The notes: generated by a model from the letters alone, not told the origin. A stretch of 64,000 nt of DNA from Alkalibacillus filiformis (GCF_030814115.1 NZ_JAUSUP010000001.1:958955-1022954), one strand, 5' to 3'; positions 36,551 through 45,489 are shown, counted from the stretch's first letter. Numbers and translations are program-made.

Positions 36551-36850
36551 TGGTTCTAAGTCAAATGTTGGGGTGCCCGTTAAGGGCACTCCTTATTTAT
36601 GCCATGTGTCCTTGTACATGTTTATACTGGTGATGTAATAATACTTTTCGGTGCAATCGATCAAAGCGTCGAAAGCCAAAGGCTTGTCGCTTAAGACTTT
36701 TGTTTGATTATTGAGGCCTTCAACGTACCCGTTGTGTAAGTTACGTTTGACAGACAGGGCAAGGTGTCATCTCACGTGGGCGTTCGACATAAATATGATA
36801 GTAACCTTTTTCTTCTCGTGTACCGATTACAGAACTCCTTTTGTTTTGTT
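36551..36850 (-). mobile_element. Degenerate ISL3-family insertion sequence
   Basis: On the minus strand a piece like the zinc-finger N-terminus of ISL3 transposases (GYYHIYVERPREMTPCPVC, about 36756-36815) is joined directly to the conserved C-terminus (NGYVEGLNNQTK). A frameshift follows, then KRQAFGFRRFDRLHRK and the stop at 36597-36599. The middle of the transposase, with most of the catalytic region, is deleted. GGTTCTAAGTCAAATGTTGG at 36551 resembles an ISL3 terminal repeat. The element is dead. Right boundary uncertain. Confidence 0.75.
36567..36597 (+). terminator. Terminator after acuC, inside the IS end
   Basis: Stem GGGGTGCCC/GGGCACTCC with one G-U pair, followed by TTATTT. It may be part of the IS end rather than the native acu terminator. 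Confidence 0.6.
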
Positions 36851-36920
36851 TTAGTGGTTTAAAACAAGGATAATAAATAAGGAGTTAGCGTGCTTTTATA
36901 TTCTAGGTTAAAGCACAGAG

Positions 36921-37064
36921 TTGGTATCAGGTGAGGAGCGAAGGTGGCGACTCCAGTGGGAACAGCACGAGTCTCGAGACCCCACAGGCCCCGCCTTTTG
37001 GGCCGAGGAGGCTCGAGCCGTGCCCGCGGAAAGCGTCCACCGAGAGCGGATCACCTGATACCAA
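36921..37064. repeat. GC-rich interspersed repeat, copy B
   Basis: The 87-bp core (36949-37035) is the reverse complement of 5085-5171 with three transitions. It is enclosed by a perfect 14-bp inverted repeat, TTGGTATCAGGTGA (36921-36934) and its complement (37051-37064), plus an inner 5-bp stem (GGTGG/CCACC). The arms are unrelated in sequence to those of copy A. It follows the ISL3 remnant. Short frames across it are not genes. Confidence 0.85.
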
Positions 37065-37147
37065 CGGTTCAGGTAAAAGACACCCAACATACAGTAATGA
37101 AAAAATTGTGCAGCTACCCGAACAAATATTTTAGAGCCGTAAATATA

Positions 37148-37188
37148 AAATAGACCGATTAACTATTAGACAGTTGATCGGTCTATTA
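37148..37188 (-). terminator. Terminator of motPS
   Basis: Minus-strand stem AATAGACCGATCAAC/GTTAATCGGTCTATT followed by TTATAT, 2 bp after the motS stop. Confidence 0.88.
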
Positions 37189-37189
37189 T

Positions 37190-37939
37190 TTATTGGTCTT
37201 GATTTAATTCTAATATAATAACTTCCACACGACGATTCCTTTGCAAATCTTCTTCGGTTGCATTGTCTGAAACTGGTTTAAATTCAGCAAAACCTGTAGC
37301 TTGAAAACGTGTTGGATCTAAACTATGTTCATCGATAAAATATCTGATAACACTACTAGCTCTTGCTGTTGACAATTCCCAATTTGATGGGAAACGATAA
37401 GTGTCGATGGGTACATCATCTGTATGTCCTTCTACTTCTACATCATTCGGTATGTTATTTAATAGAACCGCAACTTTATCTAAAAATGGGGAAAAATCAT
37501 CGATAAGTTCAGCTTCACCTGAGTTAAATAAAACTCTTTCTTGTAAAACTAAAACGACACCGCGGTCAGTCTGACTAGCTGTAATGACATCGTTCAATTC
37601 ATGTTCATCCAAGTATTCTTGAATTTCTTCATACAACTGCTCTAAGTTTTCCTGGTCCTCTGCTTCGGTGACTTCTTCTTCTGCCTCATCCTCATCTTCT
37701 TCAGGCAGATCGCCTTCTTCATAGTCTGTTGGGTCCTCTAAAGGTACAGCTGAAGGCATAAAGTCAAAGATAACATTTTGTCTGTAAGATTCAGCAACAG
37801 CATTAAATTTAACTGCATCAATCTGTGACATTGAAAATAATAAAATAAAAAATACTAAAATTAATGTCACCATATCAGAATATGTAACCATCCAAATCGG
37901 AGCACTTCGTTTCGGCTGAGCTTTCTTTTTAGGTTTCAT
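37190..37939 (-). CDS. motS: Flagellar stator MotS (MotB family)
   Basis: 249 residues. A short basic N-terminus leads into one transmembrane helix with the ion-carrying Asp in MVTYSDMVTLILVFFILL (about residues 17-34). The C-terminal OmpA-like peptidoglycan-binding domain has VEGHTDDVPID and STARASSVIRYF. The pair next to ccpA corresponds to B. subtilis MotPS, a Na+-driven stator. A strongly acidic linker (about 60-100) separates membrane and OmpA parts. GAGGAG precedes the ATG at 37939. It overlaps motP by 11 bp. Confidence 0.92.
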   Translation of the reverse strand: MKPKKKAQPKRSAPIWMVTYSDMVTLILVFFILLFSMSQIDAVKFNAVAESYRQNVIFDFMPSAVPLEDPTDYEEGDLPEEDEDEAEEEVTEAEDQENLEQLYEEIQEYLDEHELNDVITASQTDRGVVLVLQERVLFNSGEAELIDDFSPFLDKVAVLLNNIPNDVEVEGHTDDVPIDTYRFPSNWELSTARASSVIRYFIDEHSLDPTRFQATGFAEFKPVSDNATEEDLQRNRRVEVIILELNQDQ

Positions 37940-38747
37940 TTTGAATCTCCTCTGCCTCAAACTGCTCTTGGTTCTTTTCCTTCAAATCTTCACTCGATAA
38001 AAATGCGCTCAACTTTTCTTCTAAAATTTTAGGATTCTGACCTGATTGTACACCTAAGACACCTTCAACAATGACTTGTTTCATGAACACTTCTTCTTCT
38101 GTTCTAGAAACTAATTTACCTGCTATTGGAAGGAAAACTAAGTTTGCTAGAAGCATTCCGTAGAAAGTTGTTAATAAGGCAACGGCCATACTAGGACCGA
38201 TTGTACCTGGGTCATCTAAATGGTTAAGCATTAAAATCAAACCGATTAAAGTACCAATCATTCCCCAAGCTGGCGCGTATTCACCCGCTTTTTCAATAAT
38301 GGACCGTCCTTTATTATGGCGTTCTTCCATAGCTGCAATTTCTGCATTCATAATGTCATTAATTACTTCAGGCTCTATACCATCAATAGCTAAGTATACG
38401 CCTTTTTTAATGAATTGATCATCTAGTTGTTCAACTTCACTTTCCAAAGCTAGTAGCCCTTCTCGTCTAGCTTTTTCAGATAATGAAATGAACAATTGAA
38501 TTAACTCTTTAAGGTTGTAATCATCATCTTTGAACGCTTCTTTAAAAACTCTCGAACAGAGCTTCATTTCATTAAGATTGAAGTTAACGAATAATGCTCC
38601 TAACAATCCTCCGATTACAACGATAAACGAACTAACTTGCACAAATGAACTGACACCAGAAATACCGTCGTTAAAGAAAATTCCAAACAAAATCATGGTT
38701 GCACCAAGGGCTATTCCAATCGGTGTTAATAAGTCTCTTTTTTTCAT
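37929..38747 (-). CDS. motP: Flagellar stator MotP (MotA family)
   Basis: 272 residues with four transmembrane segments (about 7-26, 32-52, 148-170 and 182-205). The cytoplasmic loop with charged residues that touch the rotor (RREGLLALE...) lies between the second and third. The segment AGEYAPAWGMIGTLIGLILM is the MotA/PomA family core. With MotS it forms the ion-driven stator that turns the flagellum. It lies directly downstream of ccpA on the same strand, as in B. subtilis. Confidence 0.93.
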   Translation of the reverse strand: MKKRDLLTPIGIALGATMILFGIFFNDGISGVSSFVQVSSFIVVIGGLLGALFVNFNLNEMKLCSRVFKEAFKDDDYNLKELIQLFISLSEKARREGLLALESEVEQLDDQFIKKGVYLAIDGIEPEVINDIMNAEIAAMEERHNKGRSIIEKAGEYAPAWGMIGTLIGLILMLNHLDDPGTIGPSMAVALLTTFYGMLLANLVFLPIAGKLVSRTEEEVFMKQVIVEGVLGVQSGQNPKILEEKLSAFLSSEDLKEKNQEQFEAEEIQNET

Positions 38748-38800
38748 TACCTCTCACCCTACTTCTATTAACCTGTCTACCATGAATATCGACATATTTT

Positions 38801-39796
38801 TTATTTTGTTGAGTCTCTTTCTACAATTCTGTGAGGTAATGTTACTTGTTCTTGGTCTATCTCTTCACCACGAAGTAATTTTGTCAGTAAACGCATGGAA
38901 ACAGCACCAATATCATACATTGGCTGTACAACACTCGTTAAAGTTGGTCGAACCATATTTGCTAACCTAGTATTGTCAAAACCAATCACTTCGATTTCTT
39001 CTGGAATTTTAACGCCTTGATCTTGCGCTCCATGAATCACACCAAGTGCCATTTCATCTGAAGATGTAATAATTGCTTTTGGACGTTTTTGTAAACTTAG
39101 AAAATGGTTAGCCGCTTCAATTCCAGAATTATAACTATCATCACCAGCGTAAATTAATTCCTGATTAAAACTTAATCCTTTGTCATTTAATGCATCTTCA
39201 TAGCCTTGTTTCTTCATTTCATTAATTGTTGCATTCAATGGCGATGTGACAAAGCTAATTCCTTCATCATTATGTTCAGCTAAAAACTGAACCGCTTCTT
39301 TCATCGCCTGATAGTAATCAATGTTAACTGACGCTATTGACTGGGATTCATCAACCGTAGCTGCCAATATAACTGGGACATTAGCACGTTTAAATGCTTC
39401 AATATGTTCATCGGTTACTGAAGATCCCATAAAGATGACACCATCAACTTGTTTTTCCAACATATTATCAAGTAAATCAAGTTCTTTATTTTTCTGCTGA
39501 TCTGAGCTACTTAAGATAATGTGATATTTATACATTGATGCTATATCTTCAATTCCTCTTGCAAGCTCTGCAAAGAAAAGGTTTGATATATCAGGAATAA
39601 TAACACCAACTGATGTCGTTTTACGGCTTGCTAAACCACGCGCAACGGCATTTGGTCTAAACCCTAACTCATTAATAGCATCTAACACCTTCTGCCTAGT
39701 TGTCGGTTTTACGTTTGTGTTTCCATTAATTACTCGAGAAACTGTTGCCATTGATACATTAGCTTTTTTTGCTACATCGTATATTGTTACACCCAT
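38801..39796 (-). CDS. ccpA: Catabolite control protein A
   Basis: 331 residues, LacI/GalR family. The HTH ([22 protein letters not shown], cut short here to its known span 3-24) is followed by the hinge helix [12 protein letters not shown] (about 49-60). The periplasmic-binding-like effector domain runs to the end. CcpA with HPr-Ser46-P binds cre sites and runs carbon catabolite control. Synteny (motPS downstream, aroA upstream) identifies it among LacI proteins. Ribosome site AAGGAG. One candidate cre lies upstream of ald in this window. Confidence 0.96.
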   Translation of the reverse strand: MGVTIYDVAKKANVSMATVSRVINGNTNVKPTTRQKVLDAINELGFRPNAVARGLASRKTTSVGVIIPDISNLFFAELARGIEDIASMYKYHIILSSSDQQKNKELDLLDNMLEKQVDGVIFMGSSVTDEHIEAFKRANVPVILAATVDESQSIASVNIDYYQAMKEAVQFLAEHNDEGISFVTSPLNATINEMKKQGYEDALNDKGLSFNQELIYAGDDSYNSGIEAANHFLSLQKRPKAIITSSDEMALGVIHGAQDQGVKIPEEIEVIGFDNTRLANMVRPTLTSVVQPMYDIGAVSMRLLTKLLRGEEIDQEQVTLPHRIVERDSTK

Positions 39797-39830
39797 CTTT
39801 CAACGACTCCTTGTAAATTAAACTTTTAGT

Positions 39831-39854
39831 AAAGCTCTGTAGGGTTTACAGAGC
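39831..39854 (-). promoter_or_regulatory. Hairpin in the ccpA leader
   Basis: Perfect 9-bp inverted repeat AGCTCTGTA/TACAGAGCT with a 4-nt loop, about 35-58 bp before the ccpA start. No T-run follows, so it is not a terminator; it may stabilise the transcript or be an operator. The rest of the 350-bp gap 39797-40146 holds a -10-like TATAAT (39924-39929, minus) and the aroA terminator. Confidence 0.45.
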
Positions 39855-39923
39855 TAAAATAGTTAACATATGATAATAGTTTTTCCTATTTTTTCATGTT
39901 TATGAAATCCATAATTTTCTCTT

Positions 39924-39929
39924 ATTATA
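39924..39929 (-). promoter_or_regulatory. Candidate -10 box of ccpA
   Basis: TATAAT on the minus strand 128 bp before the ccpA start; a weak TTATGA lies 18 bp upstream. Confidence 0.4.
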
Positions 39930-40094
39930 CATGAAAACATAGTCCTTTCATAACGTTAATTGAACTTATTTCATTGAATTTTCTAACCGCATTGTCATTT
40001 CGTTGAACGCCATTAAATTTGCGTGAGTGGCTGAACAATTATGCAATTATAAAAGAAAAGCGTGTAAGGTTCAATAAATGTTTGGCTACAAAAC

Positions 40095-40134
40095 AAAAAA
40101 GATCGAAGTGTATTCTACGCTACGACCTTTTTTA
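40095..40134 (-). terminator. Terminator of aroA (DAHP synthase)
   Basis: Minus-strand stem AAAGGTCGTAGCGT/ACACTTCGATCTTT (two mismatches) followed by TTTTTTG. Confidence 0.75.
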
Positions 40135-40146
40135 AAACGAATCTAT

Positions 40147-41226
40147 TTATATGTTATGAGCAGTTAAATTAGGCTGTCTCAATTGTTCCATGAAATATTT
40201 AAATGTTGGAATATCCATTTGTTGTTGTGAATCTGATAGAGCGACAGCTGGGTCTGGATGCACTTCTGCCATTACACCATCAGCTCCTACTGCTAGTGCT
40301 GCCTTAGCCGCAGGTAAAAGTAGGTCTCTACGCCCTGTAGAATGAGTCACATCGACCATAACTGGTAAGTGAGTTTCTTGTTTTAACACAGGTACAGCTG
40401 TAATATCTAACGTATTTCTAGTGGCCGTTTCATACGTTCTAATCCCTCTTTCACAAAGAATTAAATCACTATTCCCTTGTGAAACAATATACTCCGCTGC
40501 ATTTATAAATTCATTAATGGTAGCCGCTAAACCACGTTTTAACAGAATCGGTTTATTTACTTTCCCTGCTTCTTTCAATAAGTCAAAGTTTTGCATATTG
40601 CGTGCACCAATTTGAATAATATCTAAATACTGTGATCCTACTTCGATATCTTTCGGATTCGTAATTTCACTTACCACTTTCAAACCATATTTGTCGCCAG
40701 AATTTCTCAAAATTTTAAGACCTTCTTCACCTAATCCTTGAAAATCATAAGGAGAAGTACGTGGTTTGAATGCACCACCTCTTAAAATGTTAACACCTTG
40801 CTCTTTTACAGATTGGGCAACCGTGTCGACTTGTACTTGGGATTCAACCGAACATGGACCAATTACAAATTGTGATTCACCATTTCCTACAGATACATCA
40901 TCTACACTGATGACCGTATCTGTAGGCTTCTTCTCACGAGATACGAGTAGCGTCTTTTGATAGTCATCTTCTTGTAATTCTTTAGCCGCTTTAAAAATTT
41001 CTTTAAATAAATGTTCTATCGTAGAATATTCGAAAGGACCTTCGTGTTGTTCAACAATATGATTTAACATCTCTCGTTCTCTAACAGGGTCATAAGCTTT
41101 CATTCCTTGAGATTTTTTAATATCGCCTATCTCTTTAACGAGACGGCCACGTTTGTTAATTAGTTCTAAAATTTTTATATTAACTTGATCGAGCTCTTCT
41201 CTTAGTTGATCTAAATGGTTACTCAT
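40147..41226 (-). CDS. aroA: Bifunctional chorismate mutase / DAHP synthase
   Basis: 359 residues. The N-terminal AroQ chorismate mutase (about 1-85) has [19 protein letters not shown]. The DAHP synthase TIM barrel (about 105-345) has [22 protein letters not shown] and DVTHSTGRR, with the metal Cys in GPCS. It makes 3-deoxy-D-arabino-heptulosonate 7-phosphate, first step of the shikimate pathway; the mutase domain acts as the sensor for feedback by prephenate or chorismate. This fusion next to ccpA is the Bacillus aroA(G). Confidence 0.96.
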   Translation of the reverse strand: MSNHLDQLREELDQVNIKILELINKRGRLVKEIGDIKKSQGMKAYDPVREREMLNHIVEQHEGPFEYSTIEHLFKEIFKAAKELQEDDYQKTLLVSREKKPTDTVISVDDVSVGNGESQFVIGPCSVESQVQVDTVAQSVKEQGVNILRGGAFKPRTSPYDFQGLGEEGLKILRNSGDKYGLKVVSEITNPKDIEVGSQYLDIIQIGARNMQNFDLLKEAGKVNKPILLKRGLAATINEFINAAEYIVSQGNSDLILCERGIRTYETATRNTLDITAVPVLKQETHLPVMVDVTHSTGRRDLLLPAAKAALAVGADGVMAEVHPDPAVALSDSQQQMDIPTFKYFMEQLRQPNLTAHNI

Positions 41227-41426
41227 GAAAACGTGCCTCCAAATTTAGTTTATATACGTTAACTTTTATGGTACATTAACCTTAATTACGTTATTTTTAT
41301 AAAATATTCGCTAAATTCAACGATTTAAAGTGTTCATATACAATTATTATATCGAACGTCTTAAGTCTTGTCATTCTCTTCAGCTTAAAACTTTGAACAT
41401 TGTATTTATTAAAGAGGTGGACTAAT

Positions 41427-43571
41427 ATGAACCATTTATTTGCGTTAGATATCGGAACTCGAACTGTAGTAGGTCTTATTTTACAAAAGGAAGATGATGT
41501 CTATCGTGTTATAGATATGGTTTCACGTGAACATAAAGAACGTTCTATGGTAGATGGGCAAATACATAATATTATTGCTGTATCAGATGTCATTCAAGAA
41601 GTTAAACATGAGCTAGAAGCAAGACACGGAACACTTAATGAAGTGTGTGTCGCAGCTGCTGGGCGTGCTCTAAAAACGATGAATAGTTCTGTTACGGTCA
41701 ATATTTCCGAACAACCATTAATCACATCTGATGATATATTTCATTTGGAATTAGCAGCTGTACAACAAGCCCAATATCAACTAGCTGAACAAGTAGAAGA
41801 AGCGTCTAGCACACAATATTATTGTGTTGGTTATTCTGTTTTACATTACTATTTAGATGAGCAAGAAATCGGATCGTTAATCGACCAACAAGGTGAACAA
41901 GCCCAAGTTGATATTATCTCGACTTTTCTTCCTAAAGTTGTTGTCGAATCACTGTTATCAGCGCTACAACGTGCTGGATTAGAGATGCAAGCTTTAACAT
42001 TAGAACCTATTGCCGCAATCCAAGTCCTCATACCACAATCTATGAGAAAATTAAACGTTGCTTTAGTGGATATAGGTGCTGGGACTAGTGATATTGCAAT
42101 TACAAAGGACGGAACTGTTATTGCTTATGGGATGGTTCCTAAAGCTGGAGATGAAATTACAGAAGCAATTAGCCAACAGTATTTACTAGACTTTCATCAA
42201 GCAGAAGAAGCCAAAAGACAATTAGTAGAACAAAATAAAATGGAAATTGAAGATATATTAGGTTTTACATCTGAAGTCCCAATTGAAGAAGCAACAAAAG
42301 AAATCCATTATGCTATAGTACAATTAGCTGATTCTATATGTGATCAAGTGATTGAGCTTAACAAACAATCACCACAAGCGGTCATGTTAGTAGGCGGCGG
42401 TAGTTTAACACCTAATTTAACACAATATATTGCAGAAAAACTACAGTTACCGAAAAATAGAGTCGCAGTGCGTGGTATAGAAGCGATCAAAGGCCTAAAA
42501 GGTCAAGATCAGTTGCCAAGCAGCCCTGAGTATGTGACGCCAATTGGAATTGCTATTGCATCACAACAGAGTCCAGTCCATTACATCAGTGTTACGGTTA
42601 ATGAACGAATGGTCCGTTTATTTGATTTAAAGCAATTAACGATTGGTGATTGCTTACTTGCTGCTGGAATAGAACTTAAAAAACTTTATGGAAAACCAGG
42701 TATGGGAATTGTTGTTACATTTAACGGTAAATCAATCACAATTCCAGGAACATATGGGACTGCACCAACGATCAAGATCAATGGAAAAATAGCTTCAATC
42801 CAAAACTCGATTTCTCACAGTGATGAAATCGAAGTAATAAAAGGTGAAGATGGTCATACACCTAACGTTACCGTGCAAGACCTCACTGGTCCTCTAGAAG
42901 ATCTAACGGTTTATCTTAATGATGGTCAAATAAGAATGCCACAAACAGTCGAGTTAAATGATCATGTAGCTCACATTGATGATTTAATTCAAGATGGTGA
43001 CAAAATAAATTGGCAACCAAAAATCACTGTAAAAGATGTCCTTATACAACATGTTGACTTCAACATTCATGAGAAGATACATCCCTTTAAAATAAAGGTG
43101 AACGGTAAAGATCACCTAATTAAAGACCAAATGCTAACGTTATATCTTAACAGTAAGATCGCACAACTTGATACGACGATTAAAGAATTTGACCGATTAA
43201 ATTATGAAGTAACTGATTATATAACAGCAAATGATTTATTAGAGCTTTTAGAAATTAATCTAGAAGATTCAATAACTGTTATATATGATCACCAACCAGT
43301 TGATTTATCGTATCAATTATCAACCATCACTCGTCATAATGAAGTGTTAAGCCTAGACTCACTGATCTATCCAAATGATCAAATTGAAATTAAAGAACAA
43401 CAGTTTATATTCCAAGACTTGTTTCGCTTTATCGACATTGATATGAACGAGACGAAAGGTAAACACTTCAAGTTGTATCGAAACGGCGCGGAGATTGGCT
43501 TTACTGAACCGATTTTTGACGGTGATCAATTAAATATTAAATGGATAGAAATGAATCAACCACATTCCTAA
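41427..43571 (+). CDS. FtsA-like actin-fold protein with repeated C-terminal extension
   Basis: 714 residues. The first 380 form an FtsA/PilM-type actin fold: FALDIGTRTVVGLIL (phosphate 1), an SHS2-like insert, NVALVDIGAGTSDIAI (phosphate 2) and VMLVGGGS. Residues 385-714 hold five imperfect repeats of about 50-64 residues, each with NG-type turns and ending in D-(E/K/Q/R)-(I/L)-(E/N) strands (Asp 466, 525, 589, 651 and 700). There is no C-terminal amphipathic membrane helix as in FtsA. The start at 41427 follows AGAGGTGG. It stands alone, divergent from aroA, with its own terminator. Function not known. Confidence 0.75.
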   Translation: MNHLFALDIGTRTVVGLILQKEDDVYRVIDMVSREHKERSMVDGQIHNIIAVSDVIQEVKHELEARHGTLNEVCVAAAGRALKTMNSSVTVNISEQPLITSDDIFHLELAAVQQAQYQLAEQVEEASSTQYYCVGYSVLHYYLDEQEIGSLIDQQGEQAQVDIISTFLPKVVVESLLSALQRAGLEMQALTLEPIAAIQVLIPQSMRKLNVALVDIGAGTSDIAITKDGTVIAYGMVPKAGDEITEAISQQYLLDFHQAEEAKRQLVEQNKMEIEDILGFTSEVPIEEATKEIHYAIVQLADSICDQVIELNKQSPQAVMLVGGGSLTPNLTQYIAEKLQLPKNRVAVRGIEAIKGLKGQDQLPSSPEYVTPIGIAIASQQSPVHYISVTVNERMVRLFDLKQLTIGDCLLAAGIELKKLYGKPGMGIVVTFNGKSITIPGTYGTAPTIKINGKIASIQNSISHSDEIEVIKGEDGHTPNVTVQDLTGPLEDLTVYLNDGQIRMPQTVELNDHVAHIDDLIQDGDKINWQPKITVKDVLIQHVDFNIHEKIHPFKIKVNGKDHLIKDQMLTLYLNSKIAQLDTTIKEFDRLNYEVTDYITANDLLELLEINLEDSITVIYDHQPVDLSYQLSTITRHNEVLSLDSLIYPNDQIEIKEQQFIFQDLFRFIDIDMNETKGKHFKLYRNGAEIGFTEPIFDGDQLNIKWIEMNQPHS

Positions 43572-43584
43572 CAGATCAATATAA

Positions 43585-43622
43585 CCGATAGCTTTAGGAA
43601 AAAACTTTTGCTATCGGCTTTT
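43585..43622 (+). terminator. Terminator of the FtsA-like gene
   Basis: Stem CCGATAGC/GCTATCGG with a 17-nt loop followed by CTTTTGTTT. Confidence 0.8.
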
Positions 43623-43668
43623 GTTTGCTAAAATAATAGGTAATGAACTATTCATTTGGAGGTACAAC

Positions 43669-44094
43669 ATGCCAACTCCTAGTATGGAAGATTACATTGA
43701 ACAAATATACATATTAATTGATCAAAAAGGATATGCGAGAGCTTCAGATATAGCTGAACGTTTATCCGTCCACCCATCGTCTGTTACGAAAATGGTTAAA
43801 AAATTAGACGAAAAAGACTACCTTCACTATGAAAAATATCGAGGAATTGTGTTAACCGATAAAGGAACAAAGATTGGAAAGCGGTTAGTATATCGACATG
43901 AACTGTTAGAACAATTTCTCGAGATTATCGGTACGGAAGAAGATAGTATCTATGAAGAAGTAGAAGGAATTGAACATCACTTAAGCTGGGAAAGTATTTT
44001 CAGAATTGGTGACTTAGTTGAATACTTCCAAGAAGACCCTGAGCGGTTAAATGCATTACAGAAGGTACAAGAACGGAATAGTAATAAAGAATAA
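43669..44094 (+). CDS. mntR: Manganese transport regulator MntR
   Basis: 141 residues, DtxR family. The winged helix (about 1-70, with [19 protein letters not shown]) is followed by the dimerisation domain. The manganese ligands of B. subtilis MntR are kept: Asp8 and Glu11 in MEDYIEQIY, His77 in [10 protein letters not shown], Glu99, Glu102 and His103 in [11 protein letters not shown]. With Mn2+ bound it represses Mn uptake genes and induces efflux. The start at 43669 follows TGGAGG; the longer frame is not supported. Confidence 0.96.
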   Translation: MPTPSMEDYIEQIYILIDQKGYARASDIAERLSVHPSSVTKMVKKLDEKDYLHYEKYRGIVLTDKGTKIGKRLVYRHELLEQFLEIIGTEEDSIYEEVEGIEHHLSWESIFRIGDLVEYFQEDPERLNALQKVQERNSNKE

Positions 44095-44095
44095 A

Positions 44096-44132
44096 CAGAC
44101 CCCAATATGCGGAGCGCATATTGGGGTCTAGT
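44096..44132. terminator. Bidirectional terminator
   Basis: Perfect stem AGACCCCAATATGCG/CGCATATTGGGGTCT between convergent mntR and ytxJ. Confidence 0.92.
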
Positions 44133-44143
44133 TTGTATGCTTA

Positions 44144-44464
44144 TTATTTTGTGACTTCTTCTAACTTTTTAGCATTAATATCAAAATGAGAAGCATGGAA
44201 TTTTACTTCGCCGTTTTTTATATAGAAAACTTGTGGTGATTCATGTTTAATACCAAAATGCTCTGCTACTAAGTTTGATAGCTCTCGATTTTCTTGAATG
44301 TGAATAATATAAGCTGGTAATTCAGTTTGTCCTGTAAATTTTTCAAATTGATTTTTAGCATCACTACTAATTGGACAAGTTAAACTATGCTTAAGTAATA
44401 AAGCATCTTCTTGTTCTAATATGTTCTTTAACTCATCTTGAGCTGTAATTTGTTTTACTGCCAT
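44144..44464 (-). CDS. ytxJ: Bacillithiol-system redox-active protein YtxJ
   Basis: 106 residues, thioredoxin fold with a single active-site Cys in SLTCPISS (about residue 30), the monothiol bacilliredoxin-like arrangement of YtxJ. It is thought to take part in removing bacillithiol from proteins. AGGGGGC precedes the ATG. A terminator lies between it and ytxH, so it may have its own promoter or be reached by readthrough from the SigB-type promoter ahead of ytxG. Confidence 0.92.
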   Translation of the reverse strand: MAVKQITAQDELKNILEQEDALLLKHSLTCPISSDAKNQFEKFTGQTELPAYIIHIQENRELSNLVAEHFGIKHESPQVFYIKNGEVKFHASHFDINAKKLEEVTK

Positions 44465-44508
44465 GATTATTGCCCCCTAAAATTATTGTCTCACTAAAAC
44501 TAAAATAT

Positions 44509-44545
44509 AAAAGGGTTGTTAGTTTTGTCAACTAACAACCCTTAA
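44509..44545 (-). terminator. Terminator between ytxH and ytxJ
   Basis: Perfect stem AAGGGTTGTTAGTT/AACTAACAACCCTT with TTTTA on the minus strand, 5 bp after the ytxH stop. Confidence 0.85.
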
Positions 44546-44549
44546 TATC

Positions 44550-44945
44550 TTAACTTTGTTGAGAGCGTTCGTAAAGTTCATTTGCTTCTTGACGTTCTAA
44601 CTCTTCTGTCGCTTCTTCAATTGCATCGGCAATATCTTGCGCAACATCTTCACCTTCATTTAACGCTTGATCTTTCAGTTCATTCACTTTATCTTGTAGC
44701 TGTTCTTTAGTTTCATAAAATCGCTCTTGGAATTCTGTACCTTTTTCATAAGCTACGTCTTTCCACTCATCTGCACGCTCTCTAACTTGTTGAGCTCCAG
44801 TATTAATATCTTGTCTTAGTTCTTTACCTGATTTTGGTGCAAATATTAATGCAACTGATGCTCCTACAATACCACCAATTAAAGTGCCAATCATAAAATC
44901 TTTGCTATTAATGTTTTCTTCCGTCTTTTGTTTCTCTTCGCTCAT
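44550..44945 (-). CDS. ytxH: YtxH general stress protein
   Basis: 131 residues. One Gly-rich hydrophobic segment near the N-terminus ([20 protein letters not shown], about 16-35) is followed by [10 protein letters not shown] and a long charged amphipathic helix, the YtxH layout. It is a general stress protein of unknown activity, probably membrane-bound. It lies 25 bp after ytxG, and the two share the SigB-type promoter. Confidence 0.9.
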   Translation of the reverse strand: MSEEKQKTEENINSKDFMIGTLIGGIVGASVALIFAPKSGKELRQDINTGAQQVRERADEWKDVAYEKGTEFQERFYETKEQLQDKVNELKDQALNEGEDVAQDIADAIEEATEELERQEANELYERSQQS

Positions 44946-44970
44946 TACAATTCCTCCTTAGACCCTTATT

Positions 44971-45396
44971 TTATTTATCTTTATATTTCTTCCACAAATG
45001 AATTGCAGCCTCTCCCCATTTAATCGTTTGGGAGGTTTGGGCAGCATGTTCATTAGCTTGTTCCTGTAATTCATCAGACAGCTTTTGTAATGAATCATTA
45101 AATTGGTTCACAGTATATCCTATTCCCTTTATCCCATCAAATAAAACATCTACCTTTTCAGTTTTTTCTGTTATGTCTTCAGCAAGGCGATTGGTTTTAT
45201 TTAATAACAATTCGGTTTCTTTAGTAACACCTTCCATTTGTTTTTCGAAACCTTCCATCGTGTTTGCCGTATGGTGTAACGTACGTCTAACTGACTTTAG
45301 GGTGGTCGCAATGTAATATACAAGGACAATAAACCCGATAGCGAAAGCAATAGCAGCAATTAGTGCAGAAATATGTAATAAATTCAACTGTTTCAT
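44971..45396 (-). CDS. ytxG: YtxG, DUF948 general stress protein
   Basis: 141 residues: one N-terminal transmembrane helix (about 10-32), then a heptad-rich coiled coil (about 38-120) as in the DUF948/YtxG family. It is first gene of the ytxGHJ group, which in B. subtilis is controlled by SigB and SigH. A SigB-like promoter lies 33 bp upstream. AAGGGGATG precedes the ATG. Confidence 0.9.
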   Translation of the reverse strand: MKQLNLLHISALIAAIAFAIGFIVLVYYIATTLKSVRRTLHHTANTMEGFEKQMEGVTKETELLLNKTNRLAEDITEKTEKVDVLFDGIKGIGYTVNQFNDSLQKLSDELQEQANEHAAQTSQTIKWGEAAIHLWKKYKDK

Positions 45397-45428
45397 CCCC
45401 TTCCGTTAATACTCATTATATTTAATCT

Positions 45429-45454
45429 ATACCCGGATTTTATTCTTGTCAAAC
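45429..45454 (-). promoter_or_regulatory. SigB-type promoter of ytxGH
   Basis: GTTTGA - 14 bp - GGGTAT on the minus strand, one mismatch from the SigB consensus GTTTAA - 12-14 - GGGWAT, 33 bp before the ytxG start. Confidence 0.75.
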
Positions 45455-45483
45455 TTATTAGTGAATTTATTTTCTTATTTCAG

Positions 45484-45489
45484 TATAAT
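45484..45489 (+). promoter_or_regulatory. Candidate -10 box of ampS
   Basis: TATAAT 47 bp before the ampS start; the -35 region is weak (TGAATT at 16 bp). Confidence 0.5.

Noticed and set aside
36908..37153. Three overlapping short reading frames across repeat copy B
   Set aside because: They arise from the GC-rich repeat core, lie on both strands, lack ribosome sites, and resemble false hypothetical proteins commonly made by this kind of repeat.
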